A stretch of DNA of 64,000 bases. Origin: Macropodus opercularis (lineage: Eukaryota; Chordata; Actinopteri; Anabantiformes; Osphronemidae). Positions 1 through 12,634 of this stretch are shown here, in pieces (position 1 is the first letter of the stretch; every line of letters begins with the position of its first letter). Location of the stretch: positions 5,835,501-5,899,500 of the forward strand of contig CM061100.1 in assembly GCA_030770545.1 (NCBI GenBank). Reading direction: 5' to 3'. Both the position numbers and the translations under genes were made by a program. Under the pieces are notes generated by a model that saw nothing but the letters and a program-made list of their open reading frames with translations, ran no database searches and was not told where the DNA came from.

Positions 1-3000
1 CAATAAAGAATTCATTACATAACTTATTTAATTTTCATTTATTAGATTGTTCTGCAGATGTACTGGCTCAAATAGGTTAATATTTAGTTATGGTTAGGTT
101 TTTAGGTAGGATGATGATAACATATATTATTCTTCTCTGGGGGAAATATCAAAATACAGGCAATCATTCATTTGTTTGTTTATGCAGTAACTATAAATAA
201 GAGGACTAAATATATGGATCGATGTTACATAAAAGGCTACTGTGAAAATCTAGGCTAGTGTGGGGAGTAAAGAGTGATGTAGCCTTCCTGGTAGAACCTA
301 CGCTATGATATTTTTTATAGCTTTATTTTTAGTTTGAGTCAGTCTTGCAAAATGTGTTTTATCATTCTTGCCATGCTGAGGAGGATGACACAGAGAATCG
401 TCAGGTGAAATATTATTGTTGGCGATCAGCATTTTGACAGAGGATGAAAACAAATGCCTCAAAGCTTTAACTGGAAAAGTGGTTAGACTAACAGGAACAG
501 GCTGTGTGACTGAAATTAAACTGAAAACATCAGAACCGGTCTGCATGCACCAAGTCTGTTCCCACTCAGAACGGGGTGCAGATGCAGATTAAAGATCAGT
601 AATGGGCATATTGAAAGATCTATATGAAGTCTTACATGTACAGATGCTTCCACCCTTGTTCTCTCCCTGTTATTCTAATGATTGAGAGCATCAAGTAGCT
701 CTCGCTTCAGTTACAGCTGTCAAACAATGAGGGAGTAGAATCAAGGATTATGGTGCCTCTAATTTTACATGAAAATGAGATGAGGAGAGTCCTGAGTCCT
801 GAGGGATCAAGACCTGGTTGCTAAGAGACTAATGGAAAGTCAGAGGCTAAAGGAATGGCAGGAGTGAGTCACTGAGATGAGGAAACCGTGTGCATGACGA
901 GAAAAATATTAAAAAGAAAATTAGAAGAGGAAATGATTCGCAAATACATGCAACGTTACATCACTATAAACACGAGGTGAACATCTGCTTGTGAGTCCAT
1001 GTGCAGCATATCACTCTGTTAAGCCTCAATCCTGGGCCTTGACACAGTTTTTTTTGTACGTGCTGTATCCATGTTCCTCTGGAACCATAATGAATTTATT
1101 GGGTATGTTTCTTGAAACAAAGTTTGTTATTGCACATCCACATCTGTGCAACGTCCTGGATAATGAGTCACAGAGCAGAGAAATTAAAAGCATGAGCAGT
1201 ATTTACGACACCAGCATTTGGCCCAAGTACTGTTAATCTCCTCTTTGTCACTACAGTGTCTCTGGATGCAGGCAGAATTTAATTGTTTCAACAAACAAAG
1301 GTAAGTACCGGACAACACCAACACCCTGAATAATAACCTGCTTCTTCCATCCAAAACAATATTAAGACAAATTATGGTAAAACAACAGGAACCTCATCAA
1401 CAAAACCTTTAAAATCTAGTTCTCACTTGTCTACAACAAGCAATGATGGCGACCACTACAAAGAACAGATGAGAATGTTATTCCAATATGTTTATGGATT
1501 TTATGTAATGAGGCTCACAGATTTTGAACCCAATAATATTGGTTAATATATAAGATGGGGAAGAGGCTCAGGTTGAAATGGATTTTATGGCTATAAGAGC
1601 AAGAATATAATTAAAAACAAAGAATATGTTGATAATAGTAACAAGAAGGAAGTGCGGGACTGGATTTGGTTTGGAGGGAAATGGAAGACAAGCGTGGAGA
1701 AAACAGGAAATGAAATGAATCCTAGGCTTATGGGAAATGTAGTAGTGTGTGAAAAATGGTGGCCTGGAGCTAGACACCTGTAATAAGACTCAAAAACAAG
1801 AGCAGATCAACACAGAGGAGTGACAGGGTCTGGTATTAATTAGACAAATGATGATACTCTCAATCGTGCATACACAATCGTCAGTAACAATGCACGCGGT
1901 CAACAAGGTAGTCACAGTTTCCATAATAAGTGTCCAAAAGTCCAAAAGAACACTTATGCAGTCCACAAAAGTTTTGAATCCATTAAATCAAAAGAAATCA
2001 CAACACAGGAAATATGGAAAAGCTGTCCAAAACAGAGCAAAGTGAATAAAAAGCCCAGAGAAGAAAGGTCCAGGAAAACCAAACACGAGGTCAAGCCAAA
2101 TGTATCTCAAAGTCAAAACTCACAGTCATTCAGGGCAAAGCAGAGAAGCAGGTCACGGTCCAAAACGTGGTTCTGGTTTGGGTAGATTAGGAGAACTAAA
2201 ATTGTGTGAGTGTGGCTGCTTCTGGAGGGAGGAAAGCAAAGCTGATATCAATAAGAAGTGATGACTGGTGAAGCTAGTACAGTTTTCAGTTTATATTCAT
2301 GACGACAGTATTTAGGCTTTAAAACGTCATAAAAGATATTTATGTAACGCTTACAGAATTCATTGACACACGTTAGTTCCCACCGTCCGTGTTTGTTAAA
2401 GAAAAGAAAGACTAATTCTTTTTATCTGTGTCACTTCCCCTTTATCCTGATGAGCCTTTTTCTGCAGAGTAGTTTCTGTTCAGCGCTTGTAAAGCAGGTA
2501 CCACAGCTAAAGCCTGGCAGTACACGCTGACATTAACCATTGAGGTATTAGGTAACACGTCTGTGGGCGAGGGGAGGACATGTGTTCCTGTTGGGTTTAT
2601 CATGATTAACTGGATGTGCACTGAGGCCTTTCCTTGACATTTCCAATAAGAGAGAGCGTGTGTTACCCAAACGCTTTCATGAACAGCAGACAAAGCTTCT
2701 TCTCACCACAACACTTCTACAGATACATGAAGAAAAACATGATATATTCTTCTATCAAATACCAAAACGTCAATGAAACAGTCAAATGTGACTTAATGTG
2801 ACTGACGTGAACATATACTGTAGTATTTCTGCTCACAAGGAAGCACTGTGACATTTATAAAATAGCTTCACTGTGCAGCTACAACAGCAAAAGAAAGTCT
2901 TGTTCCTTCCTCAAACCTCAAATTAGTCACGGCAACACAGACAAAGACAAAATAAACCTGCTCATATGAAAAGTGTTTCTTCTAATTGTTCTAACGCGAC

Positions 3001-6000
3001 TGCTTTGTGCACCTTCAAACACCACACCATCCTTCACACTGTAGAGGGAGATCAATGATGCTCAAATATTACACTCAGGGAAACTGGGATGTGCTGTAAA
3101 TTTGTATACCAGCATTTTTTTCTATCCACCACTTAAGGATGTGGAACAAACTGTCTGAAACAGGAATAGATCCAAAGGAAATGGAAGCATTGACAGACTG
3201 GAAAAAGCTCTTTGGTCATCACTACTGTTTTTACTAGGTTTCTGCGGCTGCTATTGGAGATTCAAAGGTAGTTATTCTGCCATTGTCCAACCACCAACCA
3301 AATAAACTTTTTAAATCCTTTTAAACGAGGAAGCCTTCAAAGACAAGAACAACATAAAAACAAATCAGCTGCTTGATATTCCAATAGTTTCCAAACCATT
3401 GTCCACAAAAGAAAAGCAAACATGAAAAGCTTCACAGTGCATAGAGAATAGACAACTGTTGTACATCTTTCCCTATTTTACATATATGCAACATGTAGAT
3501 TTTGGAAATTCTGAGTTTGTCTGTTTTTGTGGGAGGCTTTGTTTACTAAATAACATTTTCCATAATCTGAATGATTGTAACAAGGAATTGAAGGGCGGGA
3601 TAAACCCGTTTAACCCAGCTGGACTTCGCTACACACCGACCTTTGTCTACTTATTTCCATGTACCCAAAGTTTTCCATGACATTAGAAGTTACATTTCTG
3701 CCACTCCTCACAATGGCAGCGTTGCCTTCGCTGTAATAACTATATTTGAGACTCGGTGGTGAAAGGAACACTTAAATAAGCCTATTTTCCGCAGGTTTAT
3801 GTGTCTTTGCATTCTGATTATCCTGTAGCGTCATTTTCTTGTCCATTCAAACCTACGATGTATCACAACATCACTCTATCGTCTTCACTGCTTTGATTTG
3901 TGCATATAGGAAATAATTTAATAAATACTCCTGATCACCATTTTCTTGCCCAGTCTGTCAACCCTGATGGTTCTGATTTCCACTGTAATTGACGCTCTCC
4001 TTCAACGCACTGTTAGCAGCCTATACACGCACCATTACAGAATCAGGATGTGGCCTGAAGCCCACGGTGAACAGCTGTTGACGTGTCAGCCTGTTACTCT
4101 GTATGACAGAGCCACGCCTCAACCCAACCCAGCCACCCACCCACCACTGTGAGCGGTGACACCAACAGGAGGAGGCGAAGCAACAAGTCATTCCTGTGTC
4201 AGACAGTCTTGTCTGCCTCAACAAACCCTTGAGGCAGACAAGAGTCTTGGTGGGTGTTGTGAGGGAGAGATTAGTCTCCTCCTTTGTCTCATGGAAATAC
4301 TTGCTAACAAATTAACAATAAAAGACTCGAAAGGGTGATGAAATAATATGCTGGGTGCAGCTGTGACAGCATGTTTTTCCATTCTGCTGTGTACGTACAT
4401 CTACTGCTGGCATAGGTTAACGGTGACTTTTCAACCGATCCTTCCAGGAAACATCCTTCTAAGAAAAATGGGAGATAGTGCAGAGCTAAAGGATCCACTG
4501 TTTTCATTGTATGGATTTAATGATACAGTAATTAGACCAGTAATCGTCCATGAGCCCGAGTCAGTTGACTCCCAGTTCCTCCCGGCCACGTTTATTATAG
4601 AGTTGTTCTTGGAAAAGACTTAAGTAAAACCTGGTACTGGTGCCATCGCGTTACATATGTGCAGCATTTTCTTCAAAATCATCACTGAATTATGTCAACA
4701 ATTACATGTTACAACTACATTTATATTAGAGTGATTTAGAAAGATGTCTCATAAAGGCAGAGTACTTGAGCCTCTGCTTTCTTTTTCCAGCTTCCTGCAT
4801 TCAGTCGCACAGATCTGGCAGATAAATAAATGTTCAGGGAGATTCATTTTGCAGATGTATGACACACTGCCAAGTTGGAAACTGCCGAAACCCACTTTAG
4901 CTGATCCAACGCTATCTGTCACCACATTCTTAGTGATGGAAGATAAACTTCATGCAGCCAAAGTTCAGCTGATGCCTGCTGTCCAAATATGTGTCATGCT
5001 GAAGGGGAGGTTTTTGTATTAGTGGATGAGAACTGAGGCCAATTTGGCCAAGTGCTTTTTATGTAACAGTGTTTGCATCCTGAGTTTCTACAAATGGAAG
5101 TTGTAATTATTTGGTTTTCTTTTCCATGTGGCTGACTTTCTACATTTTGTTCTGCTTGGCACCTAAATGATTTTAAACACATCTCTATAAGCATTCTGAA
5201 ATCTGCAGGAGACAGAAGTTAGTTCAGGTCAAGCTGGATGTGGAGGAATGAACGGCTCACGTGAAGGTGAGAACGATGAGGAAATGCTGCGGTAGATACT
5301 GGCGGCGGACATAAACTGAGGTGTAATCACCTAATCGGATGTGAGCGTGATTCTCTTGGCAGGATGTTCACCAAACACACTTCTAGACTGATAACAGAGC
5401 AACGTTTCCAAAAGCTCAGTTCAAGTGAATCACTTAGATCTCAGGACAGAGCTGATATTACCAATAAGCTACAAGCCACAGGAAAACAGTGTGTGTACAG
5501 AATTAGAAACAGTGTGTTTAGCAGGAAGTTTGTCTGCGAAGCCAAATAAATATTTACAAACAGTTTTGTTATTTAACGTTTGCAGTGTTTGAAATGTGAC
5601 GGCTTGTGAGTCTGGTGTAAAGTCTGGTGGAGTTACCGTTAATACCCAAGCAGTCCGTTGTGTCGTAAGGACTAAATGAATGCATCTGTTGAGGAAGGTC
5701 AGCAGATCAGCTGACCTGAGTAGCTCCAATGGCTTCATCAAGCCTGAATCTGCAAAGCCAGTTCCATTTAAGGGCAGCTATTTAACATAAACGCTTGCAA
5801 GTCACAATAACAGGATAAAAAGTGCTCAAGTTTCCATCTCAACACTTTCCACTTGACACTAAATGAAACCCGTGGCTAAATATAGTGGGAAATGACAGAT
5901 TTCTGCTCCAGCAATCCATCATACAGCTGCTGTCCACACAGTCCAAACCCTCCTGAAACAAGTCGCTCTGTATGTTCATGTCACGACTGTAGGATAATCC

Positions 6001-9000
6001 CTATCTACTGTGTCCAGGTCCAGTGATAAGCACAGCGGGTCCATATGGATCAGTACAGTAGTAAACGGGTTCAGAGATGAGTTATGCTGATGCTTCCTCG
6101 TGTTGCAGCTGGATGGACGCTACCCAAACAGCTATAAATAAACGAAACTGAGAAAAGAGAGACAGATGAAGTGTCGGTTATTCTTCTCGGTCCTGTCTTC
6201 TCTATAGTGTGGTTACGGACACTGCACACAAACCCTCATCTGTCTTCCGTTTCACTCTGAACTACTCTCCCAGGCTATGATTTTCCAACCGCTATTAATG
6301 ACGCACTCAAATGTAAAGAATGCGCGTGTGTTGCCACTGGCTGATTCAGGTGATGAGGTGTTGACGCGGCTGAAGATGTTGCTTCTATTTTCACCGACGC
6401 ATGAAATCAGCTAACCAAGAAGAAAATGACACACTTGTCATTCCGCTATGCCTCAGTGCCGCAGCCAAGTTCATGGTCACATGGAACGATGTGTGCGTAA
6501 GCGTCATCTTTTCACAGTCATGGATCATCATTTTGACAATGATGCCTCACATTTCTTCCAGTTTTTCACACATTTCACACATACCAACAAAACTAATGGA
6601 GTTAGCAAAGTATATTTACTGTGGGTTTACGCTGCCAACACAAGCGAGTGAATAGAAAATGAAGAAGAGGTTCTTCCTCTATTACAGCAAGCATTCGTCA
6701 GTTCTTTCTATTGGCTATTTAATAATATCTGTGAAGAAATATGTGAACCGGTTTATGAGTCAAGACTGATTTTGGAACAAAGTATCAGCCATTGTGCAGT
6801 GACATCATCAGCTTGATTCATTTCCTGTGTTTCACTTCCCTGCTTTGAATTACATACAAGCTCACCAATGCCAGTCCACCGCAGAATGGCTCATTAGTGT
6901 GAATCAAGACACATAATCAACAATGCAAGGAAGCAGACAGCACATCTGTAGTTGCCATCGGCGATCTGGAAGTAATTAGATGAAGCCTGTAGTGCTTCAC
7001 GCAGGAAAAACTACCGATGTGGAACTACAGAAACACACGTGTTAATGTCAAGCCAGTCAGTCTCCTGCTGTAGCTGTGCCCAGCTGAACCACCATCCACC
7101 ACACTGGAGGGCACTGGAATGGGATGTGCTAACACAGCTTACAACCTGCCTGTGAGATCAATGCCAGTCAGGTTTGATCGGCGTCACTTCCACTGCTCTG
7201 GCCGTGGACCATGAGCTAAAGCTCCCAACTCTAGTTTGTCGCCAGCAGCTTCTGCAGTTCATCAAAGACATCCAAAAGCCTTTTCCTTTCTTTTATAACA
7301 ATAAGCAAGTACTTTTGTGACTACAAGTTGATCAGCGCAGGCCATTATGAGATATCATCTTTTTTTGGAGGAGATAAAACTGAAAACCATTTCTTTGTGA
7401 TGAAATGGTTCTTGTGACCACCATGTGACAACACTGACCCTATTACCTTCACTTCTGCTTGGGTCAGAAGTAGCGCTCTGCTTGTGTGCTGAGCATTAAC
7501 CCATGACCATCCCGCTGCTATCTGTCTGCAGAGGACAGACTCCTTCTTTCTATAAATGACTGGTTAGGTAACCAGACGGGCATCTGAGGTCCACAACTAT
7601 GCTGAAATACAGGCAGGATTAGGAGTTTATTGGCTAGTAATCTGATGAGGTTAGTGGGTTTTTGGTTGATTACAATCCTATTAGTGCCAGTATTTGAGCT
7701 TAGTGTTACTGTACTTACAACATCATCATTTTAAGTGTTTTAATGGAAATCCCACACAGTCTGGAGGGCTTCATGTCAAGACATTGTACTTTTTAATATA
7801 TTAAAATTGTCCTTTGTTGTAACATAAACTGCAAATCTGCAACATATGAAGATCTAAATCATGAGTATGGGTCTCTCTTAAATGTCACTGAACCTCGTGA
7901 GTGGAAGTGAAAAGAGCAGCCACACATGGCGAACAGTGGGCGCATGGAGCCTGACGCCTCACCCTTTGTGTGGTCACCCTCTGGCCGACCTTGCAGAAGG
8001 TTGCTGTGATGTTGCGGCGCATCATCTATAGCACAAACATAAACTGCTGCATGAGGTTGATTAGGTGCTATTTCATTATGGAGGATCCCATGTGGTTGTG
8101 GTGTCTGGTCCTAGAGGAGAGAAAAAAAAGCCTTATGTAATGAAATGGATGGTTTGATGATATCAGCTGCCAACAACAGAACCAGTAGTTAAACACAGAG
8201 CAGTCTGGTTAAGGAGGGGCAAGCTGCCAATCCTTGACACCTAAATTGCATTGCACTGCGCAGCCTCCTCCTCCTGCAGCTTCAACACAGTCCAGATCAC
8301 TGCGAGGCAATAAAACACTGGCTGTAGAGGTTTCAAGGCTGATCTTTGTGAGCACAAGGACATGTTCATTGTACAGATTGCTCACCCGAGAGTATTTCAC
8401 TTTTTAAAAGTATGTTATACACGTGTACGCGTTTATATTTACTGTGTCTATTCCCAAGGTCTCCAGCTGTTTCCGGTCAATCTCCTCAAGGAAGTGGTTT
8501 TATTAAAAGACACGGATATGTTTATAAAGCGGAGTGATGGTTATCTGCTGACAGCATTAGCATGAAGGTGACATATAAAGCCAGTGGGATTAGTTGGCTT
8601 CCTGTCATTCTTCCCTCCTTTGTTGCACTGGTGTTAAATTGCTGATCATCCAGCAGAGATGACGAAATCTGGATAAGCTACCAGGCTGTGTCTCTATAAT
8701 GGAAGAGTGGAAAGCCGCGGGGGTGGGCATGAGGCAGGTTGCGTACCATGTGCATAATGTTGTGCAGTAAAGGTCAGTGCAGTGCAGTTAGAGATCCACT
8801 GGTTGCTTTACATTGGAGGAAAATGTAGAAATGTCAACAGACAGACTGCAAAATCAATACGTTGTGACACTGATGACGACATCACCTGAAGCGGAGGCTC
8901 CGAAAATGAAACAATTACCAAAAAATACAAGCTGGTGTGAAAATAATCGACACAACAAGCAAACAAACACAAATCCCTGCAAACAGTCCTGGTGGGTTCC

Positions 9001-10615
9001 TTTTGAATCGGGTTATGGTTGGGGGGGGGTCAGGACTGGCAAACCTGCAGTTCGTTGAAAGGACGGGCAGATCTTAGAGTTGAGGATTAATCACGGCTTA
9101 AGCCCCTTGACTGCAGCACAAACAGGCAGAAACAGAGCCAGGCGGGGAAGTCCCACGTTGGGCATGACTGCATTTTACGGGTCTCCTGAGTTCATGATGC
9201 TAAAAACAGATATCAAATCCACAATCTGACAGCTCGCTGTGGAGATGGTTATGAGGTCAGCTGACAGAGCATGTTGAGTAAGAGTTCCAACATTCAGTTA
9301 CAGCCTTTAGACGTCAGAGTGGGGCCTTTGTGCAGCTGCACAAACGCTACAGTGTGAAGAAAACATTGAATTCTTTTCCATGGATTATGCAGCAGAGATA
9401 ACAGTATTTGTCCTGCTTACAAACTTGACGGCCATATTTGGACTTGCAGGACATAAGATCTGTGCAGGAAGCGTGTCTGGCGTGTCTGGGGTCTCACGTG
9501 ACAGCTGAGTTTGAAAACAATGACAGATTGTGTGACAGGTTTCACACAGACAAAACGCGAGGAAGGAAATTTCAACAAAAGGATTTGGTAAGGGAATCCA
9601 GCACAAGAGCGGAACCTCCATTGTGTGGCATGCAGCGCGTAAAGAACACAGGCGTGGGCTGTGAAGGTCAACAGGGAGGAAACAGGCCGAGAAAAGCGAT
9701 AGAGAGGTTGATGACAATTCCTTTCGGAGAAAGAAACTGTCTGTCAAAACAGATGGCAGCTGCTAAAGGAGATTAGGTGCCTTTACTACTGTCTCCCACA
9801 CTTATTCAGACCAATCCACCCCCCGAACACACACACACAAACACACTCTCTATACACTCCAACTGTTTCCTCTCGTCCCATCTCAACAACCCGCGAACAC
9901 ACTCCATCCCGTGTCACAGTCACTCGCTCGTCTCTTCAGACCAAGAAGACAGGAGCAGTTGTTCATCCAGCTCTTTGCCCAGCATGGCTGTACTGCAATA
10001 TATCAACAGCTATTGGAAAGTTTAGCTTATGGGAGTAAAGAGTCTCCTTAACAGCAGATGGGCAGAAATAAAGTAAAATGTTCAGTTAGTTTAGGACAGA
10101 GATTCTGGCTATGCTCCAACTCAACTCAACTCAGTAATGATCTCACATCTTCTTTGCTTCTCAAGTACAAGAACTGACAAACAAACCTGGACAAAACGTA
10201 CAGGTCTTCAAAGAGGACATAAATGCTGTGGACAGAAATGAAGTCCATCATGGAAGACTCCAAGAACAACAGACCTTTCCTCCTGGACCATCCAGTTCTT
10301 GTAGGGGCCTTGAAATGGAAGCCTAGAGAAAGGCCATGCAGACCAGAACCTGCTGCTGACTCCTACAGTCACAACCTAGGAGTCATTAGAAAAACCAAGA
10401 GGAAGGTCGGCCCTGGCCCGTGGTCATCCACAGCGGTTTCATTCCTGTCTGCTGCTTGTTTCCTTGACGTGAAGGTGGCAAGAATTTAAAAACAGTCCTT
10501 TTAACAAAATGCCTTCACACTCACCGCTCTCCAGAAGGCGTTGGTCACCAGAGAGGCATGGACACATCACAAGAAACACCCAGAGACAACGCGTCTTACT
10601 TCATCAGTTGGTTGG
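1..10615. other. Intergenic region downstream of rgs3
   Basis: All six frames hold only short ORFs without recognisable domains, and I see no exon with conserved protein sequence, tRNA or rRNA. A stretch at about 1890-2170, rich in repeated CCAAAA-type words, looks like an old repeat. A perfect hairpin lies at 4207-4243. Regulatory elements may be present but cannot be told without a comparison. Confidence 0.6.
4207..4243. repeat. Perfect 15-bp inverted repeat with 7-nt loop
   Basis: TCTTGTCTGCCTCAA at 4207-4221 is followed by CAAACCC and then the exact reverse complement at 4229-4243. Beyond that, pairing continues only loosely. The stem lies in the intergenic part, and no gene was recognised around it. 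Confidence 0.9.
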
Positions 10616-10621
10616 TTTATT
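10616..10621 (-). terminator. Distal poly(A) signal AATAAA of rgs3
   Basis: An AATAAA lies inside GATAAATAAACC on the minus strand and is followed within 50 nt by GT-rich sequence (GTTGTCTCTGGGTGTTTC). It would give a UTR about 260 nt longer than the proximal site. Confidence 0.45.
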
Positions 10622-10876
10622 TATCATTAGCAGTGACACCAAATGTACTCTACTGTTTTCACTTGCTATCATAGGAGATGCATTTTGAATTGTAAACAGT
10701 GAAAATGAGAAAATGCATATAAGAGAACTCCTTACAAGCAGTGTGTGGCCGGGGTAAAGGAGCAGACTGTGCCTGCTCTTGCTCACCTACTTAACAATAC
10801 ATGTGGTGTTATAGTTTTGAGCCTGTTGTATTTACAGGTACAGCTTCACCAGCAGACACCTATTAGTTTTTTGTTT

Positions 10877-10882
10877 TTTATT
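10877..10882 (-). terminator. Proximal poly(A) signal AATAAA of rgs3
   Basis: This is an AATAAA hexamer on the minus strand. A GT-rich run, GGTGTCTGCTGGTG, starts about 15 nt further on, as expected for a downstream cleavage element. Confidence 0.5.
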
Positions 10883-12433
10883 TTTTTAATGTGTTATCAC
10901 ATAGTTTTCTTAAAGAATTATATTTACAACAATAACGACCCCAGCTGCCTGCTGCTGGAGATTAACACACAGTTAGAATCACTTGCTTAAAATTCAATAA
11001 ACTACTTATGGTTCTTGAGAATGTACGTAGTAAGTCAACCTTATAGCTCTAAGCTTTTTTTTTCTTAACAAATAAAGTTAATACAGAGCTCAAGCTGTTT
11101 GTCTTTCCCATAGAAATTTAAAATTATTCAAATAAATGAACAAACCAAAAATAACAATAAAATAAAAATATATTGCACTTAAAGTTCAGGACCTGTTTGG
11201 TGGTTAAGAGGAAAGTGAGAGCTTTTAGCTGAGTGCTTTGGAGGACGTGAGTTAATCTAAATAAATAAGCAAACCTTTGTACAACATGAAGCGTTTCTCC
11301 TCTCTCACTATGAAACAAGCAACGTCTTGTGTATTGCTCAGTGGAACTAGGGAGCGCAAGTTACATCCCTAAAGCATAGAAAACAGTGAGTGTGTAGAAA
11401 AACAGAAAGTTGTAAGAGTTAAGTTAAACCGAGCTGAAACCTGTCACAGCAATGTCCTGAGAATGTTTCTCCATTAGTCCAGAATAAGCTACAATGTTAA
11501 AGGAAATGTCTGCATGGACACCTTGGTTTTTTTGTTGTTTTTCACTTCTGGTTGTAAACAGTCTTTGGAGACAGGAAGCACGTCGTCGTTTCCCCTCGAT
11601 CTCTGGTCTTCAGTGTGACCTTGAACGTCTTATAATGTGAAATGGACACGTCTGTGTTTCTTCACAGCTGGAGTCCATTCGCTAGTTACACGTGTGTTCT
11701 TTGCCCGTCGCTGTCTCCGACGTTGTCAGCGGTTAGTAAGTTAACCAAGCACGGCGTCATAGTCTCTGGATGAACTGGGTGAGATGAAAGTCATCTATAG
11801 AAGCTTGGAGGGGATGTAGAGGTTAACAGAGATGCATGTGAAACACAGCGTCAACACTAGTTTTCATTCAGACATCATCTCGTTTCCTTTCCCCTTCATC
11901 ACTTTGTTTGGAACCTGATGAAAACTGACTTTGTGTCGTACCGACAGCTCTGAAGTAACTTCACAGAGAAAATGGAGAAAAGGAGGAGGGTTTAAAGTGG
12001 GACTTTCAAAATAAAGGAAGAAGGTGACAAAACAGTACCGGACTGTCTTCGTGTCTGTTTTTGAAGCGACCCCTCCTTTTCACCAGTAAAACTGGATTGA
12101 ACACAAGAGACTGACACGACAAAGCAACAGTGATCAGACAAGTGTCCAGCTCTCGTTTCAGCCCTCGCTTGTGGGGCTTGTGTAATTCAGCAAGAACCAT
12201 TCATGCACTCATCGGCCCATCCATTCTTCCATCCATCCACCTGGTAAACTACATTCCTTTGCAGTGCCATAGCTTTGCATCATAGTGGACAGGATGACAG
12301 ACACAAAACTGAAATGAAAAAGGCAAACAAAAAACCGTCACATCCCACACACCCACTGCACATTTTTTCAAGTCTGCCCATTTTTTTTTTCTTTCGTCAT
12401 CTTTCTCTTCTCCTTGTCTCAGCTTCTGGTCTC

Positions 12434-12634
12434 TTACGACGAAGATGAAGTCGAGGTGGAGCTGGGCTTTTTTTGGTTGATTAAGTCCAAGTAGAGTTCT
12501 GAGCGCAGGAAGCGAGGGTATGAGTCTTTCTCCATCAGCCCGTATATCCGCCTCTGCGCTAAGTCAAAGCAGGAGCGTGTCACATTCTGCAGGTTGTCCT
12601 TAGTGTGATCTCTGGTGTACGAATCCAGGTTTAC
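12434..12634 (-). CDS. rgs3: rgs3 last coding exon: end of RGS domain, Ser-rich tail, stop
   Basis: This is 201 nt including TAA at 12436-12434, with acceptor CTCCTTCCTGTAG. It reads VNLDSYTRDHTKDNLQNVTR and, further on, LMEKDSYPRFLRSELYLDLI (residues 718-783). Mammalian RGS3 has VNLDSYTREHTKDNLQSVTR and SYPRFLRSDLYLDLINQKK. The Asn of KDN and the Asp-Ser...Arg of EKDSYPRF match the G-alpha contact residues of RGS4 (Asn128, Asp163, Ser164, Arg167). After NQKK the tail is KPSSTSTSSSS in place of the mammalian MSPPL. Confidence 0.97.
   Translation of the reverse strand, partial: VNLDSYTRDHTKDNLQNVTRSCFDLAQRRIYGLMEKDSYPRFLRSELYLDLINQKKPSSTSTSSSS

Larger units (their letters stand above)
10616..12433 (-). 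other. rgs3: rgs3 3' untranslated region (probable extent)
   Basis: Downstream of the TAA at 12434 there is no further recognisable coding sequence on the minus strand before the two AATAAA signals at 10882 and 10621. This implies a UTR of about 1.55 or 1.8 kb. It holds a poly-A/T-rich part at 11050-11170 and a GGATGGATGGAAG-like simple repeat near 12221-12241. The true end depends on which poly(A) signal is used. Confidence 0.6.

Noticed and set aside
10208..10489. An 88-codon plus-strand ORF just past the rgs3 3' end, considered as the end exon of a convergent gene.
   Set aside because: There are no conserved motifs and no matching upstream exon; the call could not be supported.
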